Source of the DNA: Rhyzopertha dominica
Lineage: Eukaryota; Arthropoda; Insecta; Coleoptera; Bostrichidae
Reading direction: 5' to 3'
Assembly: GCA_025024175.1 (NCBI GenBank)
Contig: QCXZ01000003.1
Span: 61,832,023 to 61,896,022 of the forward strand
Length of the DNA: 64,000 nucleotides
In this document: positions 12,124 through 22,904 of the stretch, in pieces
Numbering within the stretch: the first letter of the stretch is position 1
Layout of the letters: the number at the start of each line of letters is the position of its first letter
Translations under genes and position numbers: made by a program
Notes under the pieces: generated by a model
What the model was told of the DNA's origin: nothing
The model's database searches: none
What the model saw: only the letters and a program-made list of their open reading frames with translations

Positions 12124-12885
12124 CAAGGTAGTATGATATCTAGGAACTGATAGTGAAGATAGATTCCTCACATTAACATTTACGAGTATGTCATCAGATC
12201 TAAAGTGAAACTTGCCTCGAAGATATGGAGGTGAGGAGGTTACCAACAATTAAAGAAAAACACTGACAAACTATACCTATAATTATCATCTTCTCTAAGC
12301 CAACCCAGTGCCACTATTCTTTGGGACACTCTTTCATTACGGAGTATGCGGTAAACGAATCTACGACAGCTATTCTGGATTTTCTGTAATCTAAACTTAG
12401 TTATTTTATCCAGACATGAGTAAAACACAATGAAACCGTAATTAAGGATGGACAACACTAACGATTCACAACGTTTCCTATACGCATTCATTTATTAAAT
12501 ATCTGTTGCAATACAGCAGTTATAAAGCTAGATAAGCTTTCCTTACTATGCCGGCAATATATTGTTTAAAACGAAGATAGCTTTCAAAAATTAAACCTAA
12601 GTTTCTTACGCTGTTAACAGCTGGCAATGGTTGATTATTAATATTAATTTTAAAATCTGCCAACATGCTTTCTCACAAAAGATTTGGACAGAACAACATT
12701 GCCGCACACTTTTCTGGGTTTAACTTCAATTATTTTTTCGAGAATAATCAGCTATAGCCCTTAGGTCACGGTCCACGATCTCGCAAGATATCGCAGTGCT
12801 TTTAGGGTTGAAAGAAAATTGTAACTGCGAGTCATCTGCACTCTTCAACACTGAATACACTTGGCGTAATGCAGTTCCGATATAG
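12124..12885 (-). pseudogene. LINE B, RT palm to C-terminus (Jockey/CR1 group)
   Basis: Minus-strand frames give a degraded YADD box reading SADDSQL near 12837, then NLKLNPEKC-like and LGLIFESYLRFK-like segments. Next is the open frame at 12491-12240 with SILNYG, LDKITKFRLQKIQNSCRRF and RISQ-like motifs, then PPYLRGKFHFRSDDILVNVN at 12249-12150. This order is the thumb and C-terminal tail of insect Jockey-like RTs. The 5' end stops around 12885, consistent with the usual 5' truncation. The open frame is broken by frameshifts and by the hAT insertion at 12123/12124. Confidence 0.75.
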
Positions 12886-12919
12886 ATCTGCCTACCACCC
12901 CCACAACATCATTTGCTGA

Positions 12920-13240
12920 ATGTTTGTTTTGGCATCATGTACCAGAAAGAAAGGTGAAAACCAAACTGAAACGATACCTTCTGTTATCACCTCATCTGGA
13001 TGGAACAAATTAAAGAAGCAAGCTAAAAAAATAAATGAAAAAAAAAAGGAAAACAAGAAGACAAAAGAAGTGCGTACTGCTACAAAAACAACAAAAGAAG
13101 CGGTCGTGAAAAAGAACACCCAAATCAAGAACCCCCACATTGTCAGATCAGGATACAAAATATACGATACGTGCAGAAGAAAAAATGGAGTGTCACTCTA
13201 CAACAAATTTAAACAGGTAGAAATAGAGATGGCGAAATAA
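12920..13240 (+). CDS. Lysine-rich open reading frame, function unknown
   Basis: A 106-codon frame on the plus strand is very rich in lysine, threonine and asparagine, with runs such as KKQAKKINEKKKENKKTKE. I do not recognise a domain; the basic coiled-coil-like stretch could be part of a retrotransposon ORF1-type protein or a chance frame in A-rich DNA. There is no signal peptide or membrane segment and no convincing start context. It lies next to the truncated 5' end of LINE B but on the opposite strand. Confidence 0.2.
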   Translation: MFVLASCTRKKGENQTETIPSVITSSGWNKLKKQAKKINEKKKENKKTKEVRTATKTTKEAVVKKNTQIKNPHIVRSGYKIYDTCRRKNGVSLYNKFKQVEIEMAK

Positions 13241-13249
13241 ATATAACAC

Positions 13250-14258
13250 AAGATGTACAAAATCCATCAATGACCATTAATAAAGAAGAACTTTTGCCAC
13301 CAAAAATACAACAAAATTGGAAACAAAGAGTTATGTTATTTATGTACAATCAATTCAACAACTACTAATTATTCTACAAACAAAACTGTATGTTTGAAAA
13401 AACACAATCTTTACTCGGGACATCTCCTGTGCTAGTCATGTCAAGCAAAAAAAACTATTAATTTGTCTATAATACAACTAGTTAGTTCTGCTTCCTACAA
13501 GCACGTTCAAAACTACAAAAAATCTTACAAATGTGTGCCAATAACTACTACAAAATGTATACTAATTATTAGCGTCAGGCACCAATAACTGCTAAATTGT
13601 ACATTTTGTAGAAAATTTTTATCCGTAAAAAATGATAAATTTACTTAAAATGATGAAAAATTTGTTGGGGAATATATGTCGCATCGCAGTACACTGTCAC
13701 ATTGAAATTAATAGTTAGAAAATAGTGCTGTCCAAATTGATTTCTTGTCAACCAAAATAGGTGTAAATACTTTAACATTAGGTAAAGAGGTGGAACCTTG
13801 GCAAGCAAATAATTTCAGCGATCCCTCTGGCCTTACGAAACCTGACAATCTTCAACATGCAGGCGCATAAAATCACGAACCGTGAACTCTCGTACTCCAC
13901 CGAAGGCGTAAACGGGGAATCCCCCTGCTCCGTTTTACAGTATTCCGTGGTTGTTTTAGATAACTAACTTCTGGGGAGATTGCGGTGCAATGTCGAAGTC
14001 GTTGACAGCTTCTGATAGCTGCTCGAGTTTGGCGGAGTACGTGAAGAGGTTTGGTAAAGCGCGATGTTATTGGATTCCTATACTATAAAATTGCGGGATC
14101 GCTTTTGTTTTTCTATTTGCCGCGATCCGTTTTCTTGACCCCGAGAATGGGGATGGCGCCTCGTTTAAATGAGCGTGCCAAATGAATAAAACATCGCTAG
14201 GTGTGTTGTGTCTATATAAGCTGATATGGAAAACCGCTTTCCAGGGATAGGAAATCGT
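13250..14258. other. Intergenic, nothing coding
   Basis: No gene recognised. The part from about 13800 to 14260 is less AT-rich than its surroundings and contains a palindromic GGGGAATCCCC at 13914-13924, which looks like a Rel/NF-kB half-site pair but has no gene beside it. Confidence 0.35.
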
Positions 14259-14266
14259 AGAAAAGC

Positions 14267-15021
14267 CAGTGATGGGCGCGTAGAAAACTCCATGTAGATT
14301 ACGCCATTATCTACGCGTAAACTATGTAATATTCTACTTTAAAAGTCTACTGTAGAAAATAACATTATGTAGATAAACAGCAAACTAGTAATATTTAGTA
14401 CTTTTAACAGCTCCAAATGCCTTAATTGACAGTATTATTTTGTATATTATTATTTTTGTTGCTTCCTAACTAAACAAAATACTACTTCGTTGTAATTAAA
14501 ATAACTAGACACACGTTAAACAACAATAATTTGTTTCGGCATACAGTTGTTAGGGCCAGAAGGCACAATAGTGCTTTGGAGCCCTCAATCGGTCAATGGG
14601 TTCTTAAATGACTGTAAACTATGATTTTATTATCTTTCTTGTCTATAAACGGAAGAAGACGGGCTATTTCATATGCTACCTATTATACCTAATATACTCG
14701 TAGAGGAAAAGACTTCGAAACGCATGTTTTGTCCCAAAGAAGTAAGAAAACCGTTTGGGTATTCTGATGACTTACTAAAATAAGTTATGCAAATTTGTAA
14801 TATAAATATTAAAAAACTGCAGTGCTTTAAAAAATTTTAAGAATTGACCCATAAAACAGGGACATTGGAACAAAATAATTTGCACAATACACTTAATATA
14901 CAATAGCCATAATATACTCGTCTCATATTTTCTACTCAAAATCTACGCCCAAATGCTTTATCTACATTTTCTACGCGGGTAATGTAGAAAATTATAATTT
15001 ACGCGTAAACGCCCATCACTG
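14267..15021 (+). mobile_element. hAT MITE, copy 1
   Basis: The 755-bp element starts CAGTGATGGGCGCGTAGAA and ends TTTACGCGTAAACGCCCATCACTG in inverse match (CAGTGATGGGCG). It has a perfect 8-bp target duplication AGAAAAGC at 14259-14266 and 15022-15029. Both termini carry repeated TCTAC/GTAGA pentamers, seven in the left 110 bp and five in the right 100 bp, resembling hAT subterminal binding repeats. There is no coding capacity. A second copy at 61750-63989 is split by a mariner. Confidence 0.92.
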
Positions 15022-15239
15022 AGAAAAGCTCAAACATGGTCTGTGTCTACGCGAAACTGTTTTTTAATACTACACCGGTCAACACAGAATTTGACCCTGA
15101 TGTGAACGATAAAAATTATATGGCATGAAAAAGGTTGCTTTTGTGTCCAGGAGTATGTTTAAACAATATTCTAAAAAATCTGTAACTTTAAATTTTTTAT
15201 CAAAGTACTACTATCAAAGTAGCTTACAAAATAGTGAAT

Positions 15240-15604
15240 AATAATTTATGTTCATAAGTACTTTCTCTTAATAAAGCCAAAATATATTCTCCCATCATAT
15301 TTTCATCATATTAGCCTTGATAACGTCCGAAGTTCATAATATCTTGATGGAAACGTTCTTCTTGCTCTTCTGAATACGCCCCTAAGTTATTTTTGAATTT
15401 ATCTAAATGAGCATGCAGCATATGCACTTTTAAAGACCTCCTATGTCCCATGGACTTCCGAACGGGAAAGTTAAAACATGATCCGTAGACTTTACAGAGA
15501 ATATTGCATGTCTTTAATTCAAATTTTACATCGCGCACTTTTATAAATTGACCACATATATAGCAGAATTCATCAGCATCATATTTACACTTTCGCGATG
15601 ACAC
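15240..15604 (-). pseudogene. Fragment of a widespread uncharacterised arthropod protein family
   Basis: The open frame at 15604-15311 begins MSSRKCKYDADEFCYICGQF, a CxxC-type N-terminus, then jumps to SLKVHMLHAHLDKFKNNLG followed by SEEQEERFHQDI and RYQG. After a stop the frame continues with YDENMMGEYILALLRE. In the many insect relatives I recall, these two blocks are the start and the end of a much longer protein with HSHLDxFPxNLG, ERFHQDI and MMADYCW motifs. The central part is therefore deleted. The family is often multicopy and is probably transposon-derived, but its function is unknown to me. Related pieces lie at 20101-20400 and 22133-22579. Confidence 0.65.
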
Positions 15605-15626
15605 TTTAACCTTTTCTAGACTTGTA

Positions 15627-15976
15627 CAGGGCTTCTATAAATCATTCACGCAATGCTGGCGGTCTTTATTTCTGAATTCTTTGTGCCGCTTTTTTGTAAC
15701 TGATGCCGAGCTACAATATGCACGGCGATAGTACTGAAGGTTCCAGATCAATGTCACCCCGCAGCTCCGAAATGTGAGCTTTCTGCGACCTTAAAGTTAA
15801 TTACACCACATAATACTACAGAATATGTTGAAAATACACACTCCCAAGCGTTTTCTCGTGATATTCAAAAATCGACAGATGACAAGTATATGTCACTTTC
15901 CTGAGAGGCGGCAAATTGATTTAGTCGATAATTTCTATTGGCGCCCTGGATGCATTAATCATTTCTAGAAACTCTG
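15627..15976. mobile_element. TA-flanked MITE (Tc1/mariner-type ends)
   Basis: The left end CAGGGCTTCTATAAATCATT at 15627 is matched in inverse by the right end, whose complement reads CAGAGTTTCTAGAAATGATT, ending at 15976. TA dinucleotides flank both sides (15625-15626 and 15977-15978). The 350-bp interior is non-coding. Its left half (to about 15830) is shared with the centre of the fold-back element at 44362-44600. Confidence 0.75.
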
Positions 15977-16005
15977 TACAAAACACCTGACTGTTGTTTA
16001 TTAAT

Positions 16006-16497
16006 CGAGGTGCGTTCTGGAGGCGCTGTGTGAATATAAAAACCCCACCTTTATCTCGCAAGATTTTTGAATGTAATAAAATTAATTAAAAGTCTTATAA
16101 AAACTTGAAAATGAGTATTATTATTATAACTATCACAAAAGCAAACTTTATTTGAGAAAAGGGTATTTTTTTTCCATTTTTGCATATAACAAACAAGAAA
16201 ATCATAAAATAAACTTTAGGACAAGAAACGAAAATTTTTTTCTACACTTGTAACAAAACATCTAACTTATCACTCGAGTGCCATCTGGAGGTACTGTGTG
16301 AATGTAAAAGCCCACTTTTATCTCGCGGGATTTCTGAATGTAATAAAATTAATTTAAATTCTTATAAAAACTTGAAAATGAGTACTACCACAAAAGCAAA
16401 CTTTATTCGAAAAAAAGGTATTTTTTCTTCATTTTTGCACATAACAAATAGGAAAATCATAAAATAAACATTAGGACAAAAAACAAAAATTTTTTTG
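16006..16497. repeat. Direct duplication, period about 269 bp
   Basis: Two AT-rich units of roughly 225-245 bp lie head to tail, beginning CGAGGTGCGTTCTGGAGG at 16006 and CGAGTGCCATCTGGAGG at 16275. Both continue with matching strings such as CTGTGTGAATRTAAAA, TTTATCTCGC and GAAAATCATAAAATAAAC. The units have diverged by point changes and small gaps. They code for nothing recognisable. Confidence 0.85.
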
Positions 16498-16779
16498 TTG
16501 AGTAGTGCTTTTTTTGAAAGATCTGGTGATCGTTTACCTTCAGTATAAAGCTGTATTTATTTTATTTATTTAAGTGGTATGAATTGTTATTAGAGAATAT
16601 GGCAGTTCAGGTCGGCTGATGATTGTCTGTGAACCCTTGCACTACTACATATATGTGATGGCTGTGTCTCCTTTCTAGGTACCACGGTAATTCGAACTAA
16701 CACTGTAATTCTGGATTGGTATAAAAAAACCTACCAACTCGGGTAGATAGATAGGTACATTTTAACTCGCATCACAACT

Positions 16780-17765
16780 TCAAAATGAAAGTCAATGTCA
16801 CACTAGGCTTAATGAATAGAATTAAAAAAAATGTTCATCCTACCCTATGCAATCAGGCTTTAGGAAGACTTTCTGATATTTTACGTACTAATAGCTATCC
16901 CCACAAACTTCTGAGCAAATTACTCTTTTCATCTTCCCAATGCTCCATGCCCATCACATCAAATGGCAGGTTTGACTTACCTGAAGCCAGTCCAACTTCG
17001 GAGCCAGCCCAAAGGTATTATCTCTCGCTACTTAAAGTGTTTCACGAATTTCATAATCTAAAAATTGCTGGTTATAGCTTAAAAACTAATTTCAAGCTGT
17101 TTTCTAGATAGATAATGTTGTCTACTCTGTAGCGTGTCGAGGTCGTCCCAATGTTTGTATAGGTCGGACCGTTTAAACCCTTAAACAAAGGATTTCCTCA
17201 CACAAGCGTCAATGTAGACTGGGATACAGTAGATGAGCCCTTTACCACGGGACATCGTTGATTCTGAAAACACTGATATATTTGCCACTGAAACAAATTA
17301 TAAAAGACTTTACCTCGAAATGTGCTTTATTAATTACTTAATGAATAAAATATCTCGGGTAAACTAGCATTTGTACACTGTACCTATTTGATCCTCTTTT
17401 TGCTTACGTTAATGACCGTGGAAATATAGACAGTTGTCTACTTTAGCGGCTCCGTGATGTGTGGTTAACCCAACTTTCTCTCGATACCCCGTTTGAGTAC
17501 GTGACACTGTTAAGCTGTTAAGCCCCTTGAAGAAAATAGTTTTGACTTACTTTATATGTAAGGGTTTTCAATGTTTGTGCCTCTAGTCAGGAGAATGCAT
17601 CAATTGTGTATTCTCAACACCATGTGTTTTTCAAATTTTCACCCTAAATTTAGCGTTTGGCTGTGATTCTTTACTGTTTGTTGATTTACATGAATTTAAA
17701 ATTGTATTATTTTACCAGAGTCCCGATGAGGAGGCGATTTGTGCTCGAAATACAGACACTTAGCT
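16780..17765 (+). pseudogene. Penelope-like element remnant (RT C-terminus, GIY-YIG domain, terminal sequence)
   Basis: The 108-codon frame at 16785-17111 has NRIKKNVHPTLCNQALGRLS and TNSYPHKLLSKLL, as seen between the RT and endonuclease of PLEs, then NLKIAGYSLKTNFKLFSR. In a shifted frame at 17112-17170 follows a GIY-YIG start, VVYSVACRGRPNVCIGRT. Further frames give ENTDIFATETNYK and RLYLEMCFIN, the end of the endonuclease. Several frameshifts and stops make it inactive. Downstream at 17723-17750 is CCGATGA followed by GAAA, a decayed version of the hammerhead-like core seen in the other PLE ends of this window. Confidence 0.72.
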
Positions 17766-17769
17766 AAAT

Positions 17770-20095
17770 TTAACTTAATTTTTGCATCTAGATGGCTCAT
17801 TTGATAATCGTTTGGTTCTCAAATTCGTTTACTCTAGAACAATGGCCAACAGCTTGTTACAATCGGTTCCTTAACTCAATAACGCAATAAAATAAATCAG
17901 TCAATGCTAATGTAACTTGTTCTATATTAGGGACGGTAATATCTGAACATCTCTCGTACAAGACCTGATCATAATATATTGTTAAACCAATGTCGTTTGT
18001 TTTTTACTTCATCAATATTAAGGTAGTTGTGCACTACCTTGTTACATTTATAATACTTAAAAAAGAACATCGCGTCGGACGACGATTAGATAAAAGATAG
18101 ATGGCCTTGTTCGTGTAGCTGGATACTCTTTTGGCATGAGAACAAGATCGAATACGTCCTTCCAAAGAAAACAAATAGATGTGGCTAAATCAACATTCCC
18201 TCCTCTCGTCGTTTGCGTTAACGTTTATTTCACTCGGAGGAATGTTGTGGGCAATTTATTTCCGGGATCACCACGTTCCCCTAAAAGTAGGAAGCATGTG
18301 TTTTATCGCCCGCGTCAGAATTTGGCCACCAGCAAATTGGAGAGACACCGTTTAGCCCGCTAAGGCGCTGTAGAAAAGGTCGTTTATACAAACTTTTTTT
18401 TTTGGTACATTTCGTCCTTAGATGCTCCCAAAATCTTAAACAGACCTTTTTATATGCGTTGCTTTTTGACTTATCGAATATCTCAAAATACTCAAAGAAT
18501 TAAGCAATAATATTTTTTAATAATTGAGAATTTGTAGACGGTATAGAAGCTTTTGTTTTGACAATTCCGCCAAATGCAAAATCAAGTAACCGTAAAAGTG
18601 AAATCTTATCAGCTATAATAGTTTTCCCATTACAGATTAAAATTTTCGTAGCTAGCTTCGTTTTTTACCGTTTATCATGCATCGTTATAACGTACACAGC
18701 GATGTACCCGCTGGTTCAATTCAGCTACTAACGCAGATCTACTTATCGATGGGGTGGATTACTCAAGAAATGCAATAACAATTGCCATAGCAACAGTGTT
18801 TCTATGTCATGAAGAAAATCTGCATGAGGTACTTTTTCAATCAGTTTTCGTTGAACGTTTCATGGTTTTCTTTTTCTCACAGCGATCTATAAAACAAACT
18901 GAAATATCAAGACGTAATTAAGTATTTCTGTAATTGCATCATCCGAGTAAATTGAAAGTACCTACAAATAGCTATCGCAATTTGTTTTGCGGTTAAAAAC
19001 AAACGGCTTTGTAGTACTGTGCAGTTGATTGGGTAAAAGATACATTTGTGGATAACATGGACCAGAGGTTTTGTTTCGAGTACGTTATTTTATCTGTCCT
19101 GCAGCAGTGTTTTCATTATATTAAAGCCTAATGGGTTACACAAGAGTTATACCGCATGTTACATATTTATATTAAAATGGGGCTGTAGTACATGTAATGC
19201 ATTTACTAATTTGTTAACTAGCACGCTTGAATAAATAAACAGGTAATTTTAGAGATAAAATTTCTCAATTTTCTTCCCATATGGTATTATCGCATGTATC
19301 AAAATATAGTAGAGCTGCAATGTCAATTAAATTTAAAACTTTTTACTAATTTTCTAAAATAATTAAATTACCAATATACAATACAATACAATACAATTCG
19401 TGTCTAGTGCCTGTATTTTACAAATTATATAAATGAGGTACATAGTTATTTATGTATAAAACCTTTTTAGCTGTATTTTTTGTTTAATAGTAATCGGCTT
19501 CTCGTTGGTCTAGTGGCCACAAAAAGAGGCATTAAATTAAATTACAATAAACGTTGTCATTTTGGCGCAGTCAATTTGACCTTAATATCATGGCCACCTG
19601 AACTCTAAACTTTTTTCTAAAAAGAGTAGTCATCACAGATGTAGGTTAAAAATTTACTTGAGAATTTAGTAATTGGCCATTTTTCCCAATATTTGATATA
19701 TCAAAATTGCTATAAATTCGAAAGTGTGGCCTGTATCTAAAAGATGGTTTATAACGTGAAATTAATTGTAAAATTTAATTCTTTGTATATTTATGCCTTT
19801 TTTGTAGCCTCTGAATCTCAATTTGAGCTCTGTTGCTTTCCACCACCGACAGTTTAGTCAATTCAACCCTAACTGTACAATATACATGAAAAGTAAACAA
19901 CTTCTACAATACACTGCAAACTTAAATGAAAGATTCTAGATTCTACTAGAGCTTTATGTGTCCATTAGTTTATATTTTCTTCCACTCTTTTCTTCAAAAC
20001 TTCTGGTCTGGCTTTTTCTCCTATGCACCGTTTGAAGATCAAGCTTCTTTTACATTTGCTGTCATATGTAATTCAAACTGGTGATCAAACGTTAT
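17770..20095. other. Intergenic with a short (ATACA)n microsatellite
   Basis: No gene recognised. A short pentanucleotide array, about four to five ATACA units, lies at 19374-19397. Confidence 0.4.
19374..19397. repeat. (ATACA)n microsatellite
   Basis: About five pentamer units ATACA in a row, directly visible in the sequence. Confidence 0.8.
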
Positions 20096-20100
20096 TATTC

Positions 20101-20400
20101 TTATATCAGGTCCAACAGTTCTTTCAACTTTGCTTCAGACAAATGTGGAAATTGTTCATAGAGATAGTTGAAGCATTGCCCATCTTTAGGTAAGGCTTTC
20201 ACAAATAGCTTGATAAGGGCTAATTTCATGTGCAATGGAGGTTGCAGCATAATCTTTTTTGGATGTACCGATGTTTTCGCAAAACGTTCTTTTCTCCAAA
20301 GTTAAAAAAATTTCTAGGAGGCCAATTTTTTTAGGCCAATGCTCGTGCCCTACTATCCCATTCACACAGGAAGGAGGGAAAGTTAATAAAGGTACTTCGC
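20101..20400 (-). pseudogene. Second fragment of the uncharacterised arthropod family (central part)
   Basis: On the minus strand, one frame at about 20390-20269 gives PSCVNGIVGHEHWPKK, and the next frame at 20268-20101 gives LQPPLHMKLALIKLFVKALP then GQCFNYLYEQFPHLSEAKLK before a TAA at 20101-20103. This matches the central pattern of the family (FLCEWDSR, HW.KK.WP, LLPPLHIKLGLMKNFVKAL, SEAKLKEG). At least one frameshift is needed, so it is a broken fragment. It is not the missing middle of the 15.3-kb copy in any obvious collinear sense. Confidence 0.6.
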
Positions 20401-20429
20401 TGGCCAAGAAGCATACACCATATATCATT

Positions 20430-22125
20430 TACTATACAAGGAAAAATTTATTTTATCTAAAACTACACTGAGGTCTTCGTAACTTTCCTTCATATGTACA
20501 GAATGGGCAATGAATACATATAACCGTTATGTAATAGAACAGCTTTTCAAACTAGTTTTAGAGGAAGCAATAAGGATGGAGGCTTTCTTCGTTTTTGTAT
20601 TCAATTGCGAATTCATTCATCAGATCGATATTTGCGCAATATAGAATAATAAATGCTGTTCTTATTAAAAAAAACTGAGCAAATTGCTGATCTCTCCTCC
20701 TGTACATTGTTAATCCTAGATCTCCGATGAGATCATTTAGCTCGATTTGAGCAAACAACTATGGTTCTTCACTATCTATGGAACATTGGTCCCATCTTTA
20801 TTAGATACAGATTCATCACTTAATATATCCGGAATAACATTCTCAATAGCCACCGGTGCTGGGAATAGACAAGTCTAAACTGTGGCATACTGGCCGAATT
20901 GCAGGTGACAGGTTAGGGTACTGAATTACTTTTTTGTCAATCTGAATGGTGTCTTGGTCGTCTCCTCACCAATGGAACGGCAGATCTAAAGGATTTCTTC
21001 TCCCTTTTTTACCATTTTCTAAGGTCTTCTACACAAACATAGCATTCATTTTGAGGAGCCCAAGACAACAATGATTAATAAGTATACAGTTTAATGCAGT
21101 AGCGAATGCCTGTGCTAGCACCACCTAAGCTGCAACCATTTCTTGTAAGAAAAGGTCACTTGTGCAACATCGTTAGATAAAAAAATGCGGCGTATGTTCG
21201 AGCTTGCTGCAGCGGTCCATTTACGAAATCGCCTGCACTCTAGGGGCTTTCATTCTCTCGGATTAAATTTCATCACTGCCGATAAAATAAGAAGCCGTGG
21301 GAGGGCGTTAGGGCGGGATTCTACTTGTCCATTGAACCGTTATCGAACTTNTAAACTGTTTTTCGCTTCCCCTCTTACACGATCCTGTTCAAGTGCATAA
21401 GTTATCGATTTCGTACAAATATTCGCATTCGTTTACTTCCACCACCTTCGTGTAACTTCGGATGAGGTTTACTGCTGTGATGTGCCGAAATTTGCATTAT
21501 TTGTTACAAATTCCGTTCTTCGTGTTTTTTTGCAATATGTTTTTATTCATGGATTTATGCAGAGTAACAAATCGCTCGAGTTTTTTATATTTTGATTAAC
21601 GTATCACTTGAATGTGTACTTTGCATTTGTGTCACTTCAACCTTTTAAGTGGAAAGCCCTAGCTCGATTTTTTTTTAATTCAGACGTCCGGGAGGTAACG
21701 CCTCGTGATCGTATAAAATAAGGAAACACATTGAAACTTTTATGAAGCTGTAGCAAATTAACCTATGCACTTTTCCAGTTTTTAGTTTTTGTTAATTTTT
21801 ATCAAATGGAGCAAATGTGAAGATTGTCATGGCCAACTACTGTGTAAAATTTTGTGTTTCGCATGCACCTCGTTTATTTATGAAAATAAGTTGACGGGGA
21901 TTTTACATCGTTAGGGCACTTTATTATGTAGATTGCCAAATGTTGAATAAATCTTGCTAACTCTTTTAAATTTTCCGATAACAGCTCAACTTTCGTTTAT
22001 TAAATACAAGCCATAGGTGGCTGCAGCCATTCAAAAAGTACGTTTTTCTCTCTCTTTAAAATGAGACCTNTGGTGTGTTTTGCTTTATAAATTAATGAAC
22101 GTATGGCTATATTTTGGTTAATTAT
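20430..22125. other. Intergenic, nothing recognised
   Basis: No supported gene. A 71-codon frame at 21185-21400 is arginine-rich and contains an ambiguous base; I see no domain in it. Confidence 0.4.
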
Positions 22126-22132
22126 ATTAAAA

Positions 22133-22579
22133 TCAACTTTTTGTTGTAATTAGTATTTTATTAGACCTTAAATAATATTTGTTATTAATAGTCTTGATGA
22201 AAGGGTTCACCGCATTGATCACTGACTGCCCATACGTTTTTTGGGACATATTGCATGCTTGAGCTTTATATGACATTAAAAACTCTTTAACTAAATTCTT
22301 GTAGTCTTTAGCAACGTGATTCCCTAAAAATCCTTTGACCACATTTTTGATAGATGTCCATGCACGTTTTTCATTATCGCTGTGTTCTTTTATTTTTGCT
22401 TCACCGATCTTAGGAAACTTTCCTTTTATATATAAATATCTTTTGCTATTTCTGTCAAGTAATTTTACAAATTTTTCATAAGAACAAGTTTTGTATACAA
22501 TATTGGCAGAAATAACATCTTCAGATTTAATTAACAAGTTCTTCTTTGTCCAAAAATGAGAAAACTGCGCTTGGGCCAT
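22133..22579 (-). pseudogene. Third fragment of the uncharacterised arthropod family (open 148-codon frame)
   Basis: The uninterrupted frame contains PKIGEAKIKEH, EKRAWTSIKNVVKGFLGNHV, AKDYKNLVKEFL and ACNMSQK. Relatives read GEAKIKEGIFVGPQI, then E..AW.SF..VV..FLGN..A.NY..LV..LL, then GCNMS.K.HFLHSHL. About 20 residues between the GEAKIKE and AW blocks are missing, and the sequence after NMSQK no longer follows the family. The frame is open but looks like a truncated, internally deleted copy. It could also be a small domesticated gene; nothing in the flanks shows a promoter or splice sites. Confidence 0.6.
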
Positions 22580-22904
22580 TTTTTCTTAATATAATGGTTT
22601 TCCTATCTCTGCTATCCCATTCGCAGAGAAAACAGAAATATTTTGTATAACCCCGTTGTAGTCTAAGTAAAATTGGAATTACCTTTAATTCTGCACATAG
22701 TTTGCATGAATGTTTGCCAAAATGAAGCTTATTTAAAGAACCCTTTCAGGCTAGTAACTTTGGGCTATTGATACTGACGGATATATATTTCCGTTGTGTA
22801 GTAACACAGCCTTCAAGCTAACTTTTAATGAATCAATGAACCAACGCCAATCTGCTGAACAGTACTCTTAGTCCAGTATATTCATTACCGAATGTATGGG
22901 TCCG

